Below, in pieces: positions 9,587 to 45,421 of a stretch of 64,000 nucleotides of DNA (its first letter is position 1; each line of letters begins with the position of its first letter). The notes under the pieces were generated by a model. The model was not told the origin of the DNA. It ran no database searches and worked only from the letters and a program-made list of their open reading frames with translations. A program made the position numbers and the translations under genes. This stretch comes from Lingula anatina (Eukaryota; Brachiopoda; Lingulata; Lingulida; Lingulidae), in NCBI RefSeq assembly GCF_001039355.2, contig NW_019773692.1, positions 351,490 to 415,489 of the forward strand, in the 5' to 3' direction.

Positions 9587-12500
9587 ATGGCTGATGATGG
9601 TATAGAAGGTTTTGTTGCAGTGCATGCAGGTATTTGATGACAGAATTTTCAGTTCTGTTGCACCCTTTCACTGTCCTCTCAGTGCAGTGTATCAATATTT
9701 ATAATACTAATAGTAGGAACGAGTGGTTAAATGTAGCTGTTGTACAGTGGTAATATTACAGTATTCATTGAGTGGAAAAATTAAATTGTCCAATTGGCTG
9801 ATCCTGTGATTTTGTGGTATTTGCATTTTGTTTATTTTAATAATTAAAATAATTACACATACAGGTATTTTTACTTTAGCATTAGCATTACTAGTATTCT
9901 TATTATTCTAGTTTAATAATTAAAATATTTACACATAAATGTATTTACTCATACATGTATTTTTACTTTAGCATAATAATCACTAGCTAATATTCTTATT
10001 ATTCTAGTTTTGTAGAATTGGCTATACACCAAATTAAATACAGATCATTGTGTGAAAAGATCATCTACATATTTGTTCTGAGTCACTGATTACTCTTAAT
10101 TTACACGTAAAATTTTGTTTGAGTAAAATGGTAAAAACAGTAATATTGGTAGTACAATGTATACATATTACCGTCTATATACACTGTTGCTAGTCGATTA
10201 ATTTTGGTTTGTAATTTACAATACGTTTCATTTGGCATCATTTGATATGTTTACATTTAGGAGCAGGGTTTCACTCACCAAACAAAACACAGCTGTATTC
10301 AGAAGTTTGTCAGCTTGCATGCAAAAAGGTAATTAATTAAGCCAGCCAGGGCATTTATAGTAGCTCCTGTAATATATGTTTTGATCATGATAAAGGATAG
10401 TGCATAACTAAATTTCTCTTTTCCAAGTGTAATGATTATTTTTCATTCTGTACGTGTAAAATTCTTTCAATTGAACCACATAGTGAAAACTGTGAATAGG
10501 TATTGATGCAGGTCTAACTCACAGATAAATCATTTGTGTGTGGGTTTAAGTGTTCAAATGTTTTATGGTCCAAACTAAAAAAATGTATGGTTTGAAACTG
10601 TTTTATGTGTTTGTTTAGAGGTTCATTGGTTTTATTTTTGAAAAGCAAATTTTACCAGAAAAGAAGCAAAACATTGGCACTCTCTGGCTGCTGGTGGTGA
10701 TGATTTAGAGATGTTTTCATGACCTTTAAGACAAGTGAAACTTTGGATAAATTATCTTTAAAGACTGAACAACCTGTGTTGCACCCATTGAGCATTTTAT
10801 GTCTGTTTAGGCAGCAGAAGCTCTACATGACAAGAAATCTGCCCTTGATGCTGTTGTAATGGCAGTGACTCAACTAGAAGTAAGTGGTGACATTTGAGAT
10901 AAAAATATAAGTAAAATTTCTTCACTGGTAGAAACTTAGGATAAAAACATCATTATATTATACAAGTATAATGAGATGTTTTAAGAATAAAAGTTATCAA
11001 AAAAAGGTAAGATGAATAAATACGATGTAATACCATTTGATGCAAATTGGGACACTTACATTTAAAGTTTAATATTTTATTTTTCTGCACAATTTAGATA
11101 TGAGTAGTTGCCATTATGTTTGTGTTCCAGAACAGTGCGTGTACCAACGCTGGGATTGGTTCTAATCTGACACTAGATGGCACTGTGGAGTGTGATGCAA
11201 GTGTTATGGATGGCGCTTCTCTAAAGTTTGGGGCTGTAGGGGCCGTGGAGAGTATGCTCACATTAATACATTATGATCACTATTGATTTTTGTCCTGTTA
11301 ACAGTAATACCAATGATAAACTGGTGGGGGGGGGGGGGGGTCAAATAAATTTCATTTCTATGTCTATTAGCAAAGTATTATTATTCAAGTAAAGTTTACA
11401 GCATATTAAGTGTATATGTCAGTGTCAGCTTTATGAGTTTTGTCTCACTCTTGAGTGCCTGTAAATTGAAAGTAATATGTCTTGTTTTATAGGTATTAAG
11501 AATCCTGTGAAGCTTGCGAGCTGTTTGTTGACAGAACAGAAGAAGGGATATTTATCTCTTGGCAGGGTGCCACCGTGGTGAGATGGATATTAAAATAATT
11601 ATAATAAAAAAATTATCAAAATAGAAAATGTTGCCTAAGGTGGAATCTTTCTGATTTATCTTTTAGTGTTTCAAAGGCAAAATAAAAAAAATGATGTGGA
11701 TTGATGTGCTTTTATTTACAGTGGAGTAGTAAATTTATCAATTTTCCTGATTTCTTATAAATTCTTTACTGACTGTGTGCTACAATTTTGTGGAAAGATA
11801 AATATCAGATCTTGTAATTTAGCATTGCAGGTTTGATAATTAGCACAGTTTATATAAATATTAGGTCTTGTAATGAAGCAATAAAGGTTTGATAATTATT
11901 ACAGTTTATATTAATATTAGGTCTTGTTATTTAGCAATGCAGGTTTGATAATTATTACAGTTTATATTTCAGTTTTCTTGTTGGCAGAGGAGCTGTGGCA
12001 TGGGCTGTTGAACACAATATAGAAGTGGTAGAGAAGAAGGACCTCATCACAGGTCAGGATGGCAGCTAGGGGCTGGTTGACAAAAAAGTTGTTCACTAAG
12101 CCACAGTTTTGTCCATATTTAGGCATGTTTACCTATACTTGGAAAATTGACTGAAATTACCATGTAAAAATAAAGAAATGGTTTGCCTGGCTTCATTCAT
12201 TAGAATTATTATTTTTGCCTCTAATTATCCTTTCCATAGATTTACCAAGTGCTAGATATCTTTTTTATCTCCAGACTCCTCTCTGCGTTCATACAGAGAC
12301 TATCAGCGGAGACTGGACAGAGCAGAAATGGGACTGGTGGAGCCCAAGAAAATGAAGAAAGATGTCAAGATGGTGGAGGTAATATCCAGTTATAACTGAC
12401 ATTGAGAGTGATATTGACAGTTAAGTTGGAATTCATTATAAGATTTTATGTCAACATAAACATTTTTTGTTTTGCATTTACATATATATTTACAATCTAT

Positions 12501-15500
12501 TCCCTTTCTTCTTATTTTGATGTGTAAAATAATGTTTAAAAAAAGTTGTTAATAATTTAGGGAATTTCACCAGAGTGTATAATATCCTCCTTAATGGGCA
12601 GTCTCTGTTCTAAATATCTAATATGCAGCAATTATTTTAATTTAATTAATATATCATTTTTGAGATAATGTTATTCTTTTTACTTAAGGAAGATGACAGT
12701 ACATTGTTGGACACAGTGGGGGCTGTGTGCCTCGACTGCCAAGGAAATATGGCGGCTGCCGTGTCTAGTGGGGGAATAGCATTGAAATGTCCTGGCAGGG
12801 TGGGACAGGTATGTTAACACTGAAATATTAAAATCATAATTTACAATATTATCTTACGTTCAAATTGATATAAAGTTGCTGGGGTAGCGCTAGCAATTTT
12901 TTCACTTTGCCAAATCACCACATTTTTGTCAATTTGTTATCAAAATGATTATGATTTGGCTAAAACATGTCAAATCAAGCCCTTTTTCTTTAGCCAATTT
13001 ACGTAAGTTTTAGCATTTGGCTAAATTGGCGAGTGTTAGCGCTACCCCAGAGTTGCAAAACCATTGTAAACATTTGCTTTCTTAAAGGTACATATGAATT
13101 GAGCATTGATGGAGCGTGGATTCCCAGTAACACATATAAACCACTTCTACTAGTTTCTTATACAACTCAAATAAAAGAGTTGAAAACTGACACTTCTTTA
13201 AATTTATGGCTGTAAATTTGACCTACTTTTCTGACCTTCTTTATCTGCCCAGTTTTGTACAGCACAGTAAGCAAACAAAAATTTGTTCAAATATCCTTTT
13301 TCGGCTAATATGAAACAATATCTTTCGGTGTTTCTTTAAGTGATACTATTTGAAAATATGTGTTGACATTTGGTCGACTTTTGTAGCAAAAAATTGAGTT
13401 CATATGCATCTTTAAGTAATTGTTGTAAGTGTTATTGAAAATGAACACGGCAAGTATGCAAATTTGTCACTGCTTCTTGTATGATGATGATGATGATGGT
13501 TTTGTTTACAAATGTATCTCATTTGATTTAGAAACTGAATTTTCTATATTCTGTTTCCCAATAATTAGGCAGCAGTGTTTGGTTGTGGGTGCTGGGCTGA
13601 TAATATCAAAGATGTCACACCTGGCGTGGCAGTCAGTACTTCAGGTAAATAGGTCTTTAAAGTCAAAAATATATACTTAAAAGTACTTACAATTATTGAT
13701 TATAATGATTTGTACTTTTGTCTTTCAAATAAATATTGGCAGCTAAATGACTTTTAACAAATTGTTTCTTTGCTCCATTTTTTTTAAAACACGCAAAAAA
13801 ATTTTCCTGTGATCATTGCGCTATGGAACAATGACAGAAGTCCCTCACCCTCACTTTATTAAGCCAGTTTTGGGTGTCTTTCAGGCTGTGGAGAGCACCT
13901 CATCTACACCCAGCTGGCCAGGGAGTGTGCCCTTGAGGTCAGGGGAGCAGACGACATTTCACAGGCTGTGACAGATGTTTTCTCCAGGCAGTTTATAGGT
14001 AGTCAGGTTTACATTTCACAATCACAGGCATTATATGACCTATGTATGCAAGAACATTTTTCTGCATTTTTACTGTATAAAAGATTGGGGAATGGTTGCT
14101 GGGTTTCATTTGAAATGTTCTGAAGGGGGTAAAATTCAGTGGAAGGGGTTTCTCTTTCTTTTAGCAAGAGCAGACCTGTAGCAGTAGGCATAGCTAAAAG
14201 GTAGGTAGTCCAAAGTTTTGTTGGTCCAAAGGTTCATTGGTTCCAAAAAGAGTATGTATTCACCTTTGATGAACTTTACCAGTAACTATACACTGAAGTC
14301 ATGCATTAATTAGACCAACATATCTTTGGAGCAGTGAACCCTCTGGCTATTGCTACAGCCCCCTTTAGCCATGGTTATTGCTACAGGTCCCTTTAGCCAT
14401 GGCTATTGCTACAGGTCCTTTTAGCTATGCCTACTGCTACAGGTCCCTTTAGCCATGGCTATTGCTACATGTCCCTTTAGCCATGGCTATTGCTACAGCC
14501 CCCTTTAGCCATGGCTATTGCTACATGCCCCTTTAGCCATGGCTACTGCTACAGCCCCCTTTAGCCATAGCTATTGCTACAGACCCCTTTAGCCATGGCT
14601 ATTGCTACAGCCCCATTTAGCCATGGTTATTGCTACAGGTCCCTTTAGCCATGGCTATTGCTACAGGTCCTTTTAGCTATGCCTACTGCTACAGGTCCCT
14701 TTAGCCATGGCTATTGCTACATGTCCCTTTAGCCATGGCTATTGCTCTAGGTCCCTTTAACTATGGCTACTGCTACAGGTCCCTTTAGCCATGGCTATTG
14801 CTCTAGGTCCCTTTAGCCATGGCTATTCCATACTGTGTATCAGGTTTATATTCAGGACCTATTCTTATAGCTTTATGTGGTAAGCTGATTGATCTTTTTA
14901 TCTCAATACAATGGGTTTTCTCATTGTTACAGAATCTGATATGTTATCCGACCAGCTAGCTAAGAACGGTGGTGCTATAGTTTTAAAATTTAATTTAATT
15001 TAATTTATTTAATTTTTACAGAATCTGATATGTTATCCGACCAGCTAGCTAAGTACGGTGGTGCTATAGTTTTAAAACTTAATTTTATTTATTTAATTTT
15101 TACAGAATCTGATATGTTATCTGACCAGGTAGCTAAGTATGGTGGTGCTATAGTTTTAAAATACTCAAGTAGTGCAGCAGAAAGAAGAGAAGGTGAGTCT
15201 GTCCTGTGTTTTCCCTCTACTCAACTTTTGGTTTAATTTAGTAGGAACATGGCTTCCTTTTAATACCACATTAAAACCAGATTCTAATATTTGAAATCAC
15301 CAGGTCAGTGTGACCAATAGCCAGAGTTGTACAAAGAAAAGAAAGCAGTTTTATAGAGATGTTAAAATAAGTGAAATATCTTGATATTGACATTGCAGTT
15401 GAACTAGTTTGGGCCCACACTACAGAAAGTATGTGTATAGGTTATATGAAGACGGGGGAACATAAACCAAAGGTAAATTTTGAATATGTGGATCAATGAA

Positions 15501-15807
15501 AGGAATCTGTAAATGTAATAGTATTTTTTCACGACTTTTGTATTGAATATTTGGTGTTACTTTTAAGTCAAATTGAACTGTTTTCAAATAATTAATCAAT
15601 TTAAAATTCTGTTGATGGAAACAGATACTTTGCATGTTTAAATTATACATTTTTGAAAATGTTTAATTTTCTAATGTATTTGTTGTCACAAGACTATTGT
15701 TTCAAAACACTCCCTGTCCTCTTCAGGTACATATCAGCCGTATGCCGTCCACCTCTACCGTAGGACAAACAACCTCTGTAATGGGAAAATATTTTCATCT
15801 CAGGTAG
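9587..15807 (+). CDS. TASP1: Taspase-1 (threonine aspartase), 13 coding exons
   Basis: N-terminal-nucleophile protease that cleaves after Asp in MLL-family proteins and TFIIA. Exons: 9587-9629, 10261-10328, 10811-10879, 11131-11251, 11493-11577, 11973-12052, 12275-12378, 12689-12808, 13569-13644, 13885-13998, 15106-15192, 15399-15472, 15727-15807; all phases join, giving 373 aa (human 420). Landmarks: [64 protein letters not shown], the basic segment [11 protein letters not shown], and the autocleavage site LLDTVGAV (exon 8; Thr becomes the catalytic N-terminus of the beta subunit), then [38 protein letters not shown] and [14 protein letters not shown]. The N-terminus is short relative to human. 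Introns contain a MITE (intron 8), a 30-bp minisatellite (intron 10), a poly-G run (11325-11340) and partial copies of exon 11. Confidence 0.95.
12879..13050. mobile_element. MITE with CTGGGGTAGCGCTA ends, copy 2
   Basis: 172-bp element in TASP1 intron 8, highly similar to 2772-2944. Its ends are cleaner inverted repeats, CTGGGGTAGCGCTA and TAGCGCTACCCCAG. Flanking direct repeat AGTTG (12874-12878 and 13051-13055). Same internal TTAGCCAAAT/TTTGGCTAAA motifs. Confidence 0.85.
14335..14830. repeat. Minisatellite of about 30 bp in TASP1 intron 10
   Basis: About 16 imperfect copies of a unit containing CCTTTAGCCATGGCTATTG and CTACAGGT. Higher-order order is visible: the block near 14372-14490 is largely repeated near 14625-14745. 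It lies just upstream of the exon 11 copies. Confidence 0.9.
14933..15192 (+). repeat. TASP1: Three tandem copies of the TASP1 exon 11 5' end with its acceptor
   Basis: Copies begin at 14933, 15022 and 15106, each after an ...tacag acceptor and each encoding [17 protein letters not shown]. Copy 1 has AKNGG, copy 2 AKYGG, copy 3 DQVAKYGG. Only copy 3 continues into [12 protein letters not shown] and a donor (gtgagt). The linkers are short AT-rich intron-like sequence. Copies 2 and 3 are 84 bp apart and in one open frame (linker LNFIYLIFT), so using the second acceptor would add 28 residues; copy 1 is 89 bp from copy 2 and out of frame. Confidence 0.85.
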
Positions 15808-16310
15808 CAGGACCACAATGAAGAAATTAAAAGGAAGTAAAATCTGAGTCTATGAATATTTGGTCAGGCCAGTTTGTGCATGGTAAATAATACTTTGACT
15901 TCTATATGAATGTTAGTAGCTAGGAAGAAAAGTGTAATATTCAGTGTTGTTGCAGCAGAGGCAAAAGCAACTTTGAGAGCAACACTGATCCAAGAGGGCT
16001 GAAAGTATTGGTAGCATTGAACAATATATTAATGCCGACACAGCTACAAGACGGGAGAAGAAGATGGCAAAGAACTCATTATCCAAACCATTCTCAAGAC
16101 TAATTTTTGAATAGTGATTAATTCCTTAAAGCTGATGTTTTTCTTTTCTCTATCAGCAACTTGTTTCTTTCTGCATGATCACTTAAAAATCTATAATGCA
16201 TTAATATTAAAATAGTAGTGTCTCGTGTTAAAGGATATATGAGACCAATATTATTTAGGTATTCATTGTATTTTTTTCCCTTAAAATCTAACATTGATGA
16301 CTCTTAGATC
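15808..16310. other. TASP1 3' flank
   Basis: AT-rich sequence following the TASP1 stop, presumably the 3' untranslated region and terminator. I see no canonical AATAAA close to the stop and no other gene. Confidence 0.4.
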
Positions 16311-16979
16311 CACCCTGAGCTTCAGAGATAACTTGACACTTACCTCTTCACAATAGTCTATCTTCATCGTGTCAAGTTACCTCTGACCACATTCCATTGC
16401 CCCCGCCGCCCACCAATCAAATTTAAATCCCGCACTCAATGACTCATTGAACGATCTAGCCAATGAACGCGAACGAGTCAAAGCGCGCTTTGTTCAAATC
16501 CAGACTAATCAAAGATAAGGCTGAATATCAGGGACTTGCCGTAACCTGTGGGCAGCACGCAAAATACATCATCCCTCAGTAGATAATGATGCAGGGCCTC
16601 AAACTGCTCTGGTTTTAATTCCGATATACTCATATTTTGCAAAGAATCAAGAGATAACTTACCACATAATTTTACGTAGTCACTCGTAGGAGACGCCATG
16701 CTTTCTTTGTGTACGGTTATGCACTCGGAACTACTCGGATGTCTCCGCACTCGACAATAACTTTGTTGTTAGTATGGAGCTTGCGGAATCAGCCGAGGAT
16801 TACCGATTGACGGTCAACCAATCAGCGTTTTCACCAAACTTTGGTGAAAAATTTTGAGACTTGGATTCGATTGGCTTATATAAACTAGGTCAAACTATTT
16901 TCGTCAGAGGTAACTTGACACGATGAAGATAGGCTATTGTGAAGAGGTAAGTGTCAAGTTATCTCTGAAGCTCAGGGTG
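16311..16979. mobile_element. Long terminal-inverted-repeat DNA element with 8-9 bp target duplication
   Basis: Ends are 77-bp inverted repeats with one mismatch: 16311-16387 begins CACCCTGAGCTTCAGAGATA and 16903-16979 is its reverse complement. Each arm folds on itself, since AGAGATAACTTGACAC pairs with GTGTCAAGTTACCTCT (15 of 16). Flanks are direct repeats CTTAGATC (16303-16310 and 16980-16987); a 9-bp reading is also possible. The interior of about 515 bp is less AT-rich than its surroundings, has CCAAT-type motifs and a TATATAA-like motif, and contains the start of a helicase gene on the minus strand. It is intergenic, between TASP1 and TTLL5. Confidence 0.85.
16505..16750 (-). pseudogene. 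RecQ-like helicase N-terminal fragment inside the inverted-repeat element
   Basis: The frame reads MASPTSDYVKLCGKLS from an ATG at about 16699, then ISELKPEQFEALHHYLLRDD and VFCVLPTGYGKSLIFSLIFD before a stop. The Q-motif-like KPEQFEAL and the Walker A GYGKS are those of RecQ-type superfamily 2 helicases; DEAH and all later motifs are missing. So this is a truncated copy: a captured host 5' end, or an internally deleted relic of a helicase-encoding transposon. Promoter-like motifs (CCAAT, TTTATATAAG) lie upstream on the same strand within the element. Confidence 0.75.
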
Positions 16980-16987
16980 CTTAGATC

Positions 16988-19006
16988 CTACACTAAAAGA
17001 AACTATTTCTTATCCAAGTTTTTTCAATTCCAGTTATGCGACAAAAACTTTACCAAACAGATCACCAAGTCTTACTTTGGTTTTCTTTTAAAAACATTTA
17101 TTCTGCAAAATTAATATAATAAACATGATGTTTTTAATGGAAATAGATATGTATTCCTAAAAGGAAGTAGTGTGATTCACAAGAAAAGCTGAAAATAGTC
17201 AAATAATAATAATTAAAAATTCAAGACAATGAGATACTCAATCAGGTATTTAGTGAGGTACCTACACGTCTTCATAATCTGACCTTTGAAACAGTGACCA
17301 CATTGTTCAAAGAAGACAGGGATTCTGTCCTCAAGACAGATTAAATATTTTTGATAAGTAATCATAATATACTCTTCTACAGCAAAGTGACTGTAGAACT
17401 ATAAAACAGTTATAAATTACAGTAATAACATGAAGAACTAAGCTGTTAAATGGCTGGTTAACAATTTAATTTCAATATGAAACAAAATTGGTTTTGATGA
17501 ACTTTTCCCTGACCAATGAAAATCCTAGTGTTACATTTGCAGGAAAATATATGTGCATCCCTTCTACTGTTGCTAAGGGAACACTTGATTTGCTAAGAAA
17601 TAAACTACTTTACCCTGTTAGTGGTACCTGCATCAGTGAATACAAAAACTGCATGCAAATATAATCTTCATGTGGCATTATAACAGCCCTTCAAGGTCCA
17701 GTCATATACTCCAATTCAACCACAGTTAATATATATTTGTACATAAATCAGTTCATCTCCAATCTTTTGTAAAATCCCTTTTCAATTCCACAAAGTCCAT
17801 GTGTTGTCAGCTACAGGTGCTTTTGGCCAAATAGAACTTGGCTCACAATGGTGTCCCTGCCACCAGTAACATTAGTCTTTTTCACAATGTTAATGTTTTA
17901 CTGGTAAGTACGCTGTCTTATCAAGATAAATTCTAAGCCACATTCAGCTATTTTTCAACCATTTTAGGGCTAATTTCTAAAAATGGACAGCTTAACAGCA
18001 ATGAAATTGCAATCAAACTGCTAACTTATGGTCAGGTGATAATCTCATCTTAAAAACATTTTCTTCATTGATAAATGGTGTTGAATGCAGTTTATGTGAA
18101 TTCATGTGATCTACATTCAACAAGGAATTGATGAAATATATGGAATTACAATAAACACATCTAAATGAATTCAATGACAGATTAAACACATTCAAAAAGT
18201 GCCAGGTCCTTTTTCCATACACTGGATATATTTGACATAAAAGTAATCATATCTAATGTCTTTCATAAAGTGTAAGTTGTTTAATTCTTAAGCATTTATA
18301 TAAAAATAAAAAGCCTTAGGACTGATAAATCTGAACATGATTCAAATGAACATCTATATGTAAAAAATAAAAATAAAACTTGTCCAAAGGTGCATAAATA
18401 CAGAAAACCTTCAAAATTCTTTTGAGAAAACGTTTATGCATTTTAATGCAGCTGTAATTGTAACCCAAATAAATTCATATATATGCACTCTATATCAAAA
18501 TTTATAGGACTGGAATAAAACTTTTTAAAACATAATTAACATCAACAGCAACAAAAACAAAATCCCCCGCCTTAAAATTTTCACAACAAGTCACAACCAT
18601 TCATCTTTTACATTCTAATCTTTGTATCACAGGCACATAAAATATCCTCCCAGCAACTTATATAACAATGCATAATGATAAATAACTTCTTGGTGCATAC
18701 TTGACTGATGGAACATATTTGGTGAATAAGAAATAGAGTAACAAGCAATATATTGATTGTCGTGATGGTAGATGTGGTGCGTAAAAAATGAAGCTCGTAA
18801 AACCATATGGTGACACTGTCCATCTTAGTTTATTATTTCACCTTGATAATAAAACTTCTCCCTTCTCAGAACTGAGGCTGCTGTTGACCTCTGATCTCCA
18901 TCAATCTCCAGGCTCCTTTTCATTTGACCTCCGACCTCCACCAATCACCAGGCTCCTGTCTGTCCAATAGAAACTGAGGCTGCTGTTGACCTTTGACCTC
19001 CAGTAT
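16988..19006 (-). other. Intergenic and TTLL5 3' untranslated region
   Basis: AT-rich, with no convincing exon on either strand. The right part should be the TTLL5 3' untranslated region; TTTATT (AATAAA on the minus strand) occurs at about 18831. At 18893-18993 a block of about 52 bp built on GACCTCCGACCTCCA and TCACCAGGCTCCT is imperfectly repeated. Confidence 0.4.
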
Positions 19007-42095
<23,089 letters not shown>

Positions 42096-42206
42096 CCTGA
42101 ATCTTCTGTGGTGCTTCTACTATTTTATGTCTATTTAGGTGCAAATAGAGAATTAAAACCTCTGATAATGTGGTCACACCACCACACCATATCTCCTTCA
42201 GGGACC

Positions 42207-43010
42207 ACCTAAAATACCAATAAAAATATAATTATAAAAGTATTTTTAACCAAAACCTATAGATAATACAGATTTGGGTAGGGATGGAAGGGGGGGGGGG
42301 GAGAGGACTGTATGTTAATGATGCAACTGATATCATGCTTTGCTTAAAAATGATGTTTTCGCTTGTTACCAATAAAACTAGTGCATGAGGTAGGTACGTG
42401 TAGCTTAAAACTAATATTTTCATATATATCGCCAGTAAAACTGAAGAGGGTAGGTCTTAGCATGACAGGTGAGGGAAAATGTAGTCTTAATTACTGTTAT
42501 TCAGTGCATTCAAATCATGTGTTAAGATTAGAGTAAATAGTATGCATGGGCAATAAATAAGTCACGGGCTCAAAATTATTTCTATCTAATTTTCAATGTT
42601 CTTGCGACCGTCTCAACACAAGAGCAAGACCCTGGCACTGGAGGTCTAGATGAATTATTCAGTCACATTATTTGCCAACGTAATAAGAGTAAAAACTTGA
42701 TTCTTGTCAATTCTTTATTACCTTAACAACTGTATTCGTCCAGAAACAGAGAGAAATAATCCAAGTTCGTCATTGATTCAAATTTTTTAATATCGAGATG
42801 GGGTGGGTGTAATCAAAATTCTGTATTAAATCGGAGAACCATCGTTCAACGGTTATCTTGGGTAGTAGGATCTCTAATCAATTATCTTATCATTAGCAAG
42901 CGGTAACTAAGGAGAATTCAATTAACTTAAGTGGCAATTAACGGACAATTTACCTGAAGCACCTGTCCCGCTTTTCGAGTTTGTTGTGGAGAATTCCGAG
43001 CATGCGCGTT
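42207..43010 (-). promoter_or_regulatory. TTLL5: TTLL5 5' leader and promoter
   Basis: An acceptor at about 42208 (ttggtattttag) precedes the ATG-bearing exon. A leader exon ending AGGTGCTTCAG|gtaaat at about 42954 fits upstream. An NRF1-like GCATGCGCG lies at about 43000-43009, a common element of ciliary and housekeeping promoters. The leader intron holds a poly-G run at about 42291-42300. Inferred from splice motifs only. Confidence 0.5.
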
Positions 43011-45421
43011 AAGCAATTACACAACTGTAGAGGGCTTCATCAAGATAATACCAACTCTAAGGGAAAACGTAAAATTGTTGATGAAAAATATCGCATTAAA
43101 CATAGATTTAACAACATTGTCATGTGTATGCTCTCTATTTCATATTCACAAACATGACATTTTACCACTTGCCAGTGTTCTAGAAAGAAAGAAAATGACA
43201 ACTATGTGCTTTATTTTGTATGCCCAACCTAAGATCTAATAAACAGATATATGGTATATTAGATCTTAGGCCCAACTAACACAATGCAAAGCACCTTCCA
43301 ACCCTTCCATGTATTAGACAAGAATACGGTGAAAAATAAATTTTTCGTAAATGACTTAAATGCGTTTGTTAAATAAAATAAATGAAAAAAAAAAAAGAAT
43401 TATTGGCAGTTTATTAAATAAAATAAATGAAAAAAAAGCATTATTGGCAGTTTTAGTAGAACATATAAAATAACATTGGGGACGTACTTTTGCTCCATAA
43501 CAAAAATTAAATTCCAAGATAACAGCAAACATCACCCTTTTTGGCAAAAAGAACTCAATGAAAAAATAATAATTGGACTACTAGTTCTTTCTTTGGCGTT
43601 GAAAAAACTGTTTTCAACTTGTAATTTATTTAACTTGAGTAAGTTCAAAGTCGCTTTATTTAAGCAACCCAAGCTAGTCTTCTACTTTTCATTAGATATA
43701 TTTAACTATCTGCTATTGCACATACAATGCTCACATAATACTTTCACCTCTTGTCATACAGATATTGCAACTTACAATAGTGAAAATTGAATATTATTAC
43801 ATAAATGTAGTTATTTTATTACTATTTTCACCACTGGAAGCCCATAAAATTCATTTTTTCATCCATTTGACTTTTTAAAATCCTAAAGTTTGTTATAGGC
43901 TCCCTTAAATTTAAAGTGATTAAGTAGGTCAATGTATTTTTAAGACCACAAACAGTAAGTATTTTATAACCTTATACCATCATGACAACAGCATCATATT
44001 CAGTTTATCTATAAGAACCAAATGCCTGCCACCTTTAATCCTTACTCTTCTTAACTTCCCACAGAGGCAAATGTAAAAGTTTCAGTCATTCACTAATAAG
44101 TGTCATCACTGTTGGACTTTGAGCCACCTTAATGCTTAAAACTTTTCCACCAACATTTTCTCAGAGGTATAGTGACATACAACACAGGTAATTGGAAAAC
44201 TGCAGTAAAACCAAAGGGAGGAAAAATTTCTAAGATGAACAGTGTTGATAATCTAGTTATTTTACCTATATAACATATTCCAAATCAGTGCTATGTTTAT
44301 TTTTTTACATAACTTTTACCTTATTTTTCTTTATAATCAATGATTTAGAGCACTAAGAGCAGTATTTCATTTCTTAATCTGGAAATAATCAACAATTATT
44401 GCAAACTGCATCAGTTTTCAACCACTGCCAACATATGTGTAAAGGGGACACGGGATGCCTCAAACACAAACATACATATAAAAATAGCTTGAGCAAAACA
44501 TACAAATGCTCATTTCTAAAGTAGCTTTACTCAATACAATCAGTTGTAAAATACTCTAGAAATGCATAATATAATATACTAATGAAGAAGAAAATATATA
44601 GTTACAACATGCAGAAAAGTGGATACACATATATTTCAACAGCTGTAATTCAACATGAATACAAAGTGTTGAAGGTAAAGAAACTGAGTGCTACATCACA
44701 ACCATTAAAATGGAAAATATGACATCATTACAGAATAGTTACATCTATTTAACTTACATGATAAGGTATCCAATTATTATATAATATATAATCTAAAAGT
44801 AGCAACACCATACATCATTAACTTCATTATGATATGATAATCAAATACTGACTGTACGTATCGACATAACATCTTAAATGACAATTATTTTACATCGCAT
44901 AGATGTTAATTACATAATTGTACATCAATCTGAACTGAAGAATCACAGAAATACATACCATAATACAACTAAACTGACTAACATTTTTGGAAGGCAGCTG
45001 TTCTTTAAAAAATTGGTACTATTTTGAAATGAAGCAAACCGAATAGTTACCATGTCAAAAATTAAAGAGATGGTATAATCACTATCTCATATTAAAATGA
45101 ATATTTTTGGCTAACTTTGAAAATTAAAGCATCTACAAATGTTGAAAACAGTAAATATGTAGATTTCTACCAACTGTTGTCTTGTATATAAAACCTGCCT
45201 GTAAAATGCACTGAACATTTTCTGTTAGTAAGTTAAAGTTAAAATTCTGTATTTCAGGTTGAAGTCATGTGGATAACAATCAACAAAGAAAAATAGAAAA
45301 GAGGATGCTATGACCACAAAGTAAATACTCAAATCATTTCTTTTATAAAAGAAGTAACAATCGAAATAACTTAATGTATAGGACAATATATGTCTAAAAA
45401 AACTAATGTCAACCATAAAAA
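43011..45421. other. Intergenic region between TTLL5 and the FUT8-like gene
   Basis: AT-rich. It includes two partial copies of a TTTATTAAATAAAATAAATG-type sequence at 43371-43440 and the micro-element at 43228-43270. Part of it must be the 3' untranslated region of the FUT8-like gene. No coding exon seen. Confidence 0.4.
43228..43270. mobile_element. 43-bp palindromic micro-element, copy 2
   Basis: Begins CCTAAGATCTAATAAAC and ends TATTAGATCTTAGG, the same ends as 2559-2593 with a slightly longer middle. It is flanked by a perfect 5-bp direct repeat CCCAA (43223-43227 and 43271-43275). Confidence 0.7.

Noticed and set aside
16505-16750. Real host RecQ helicase gene
   Set aside because: No downstream helicase motifs in the window, and the fragment is wholly inside a transposon with target duplications.
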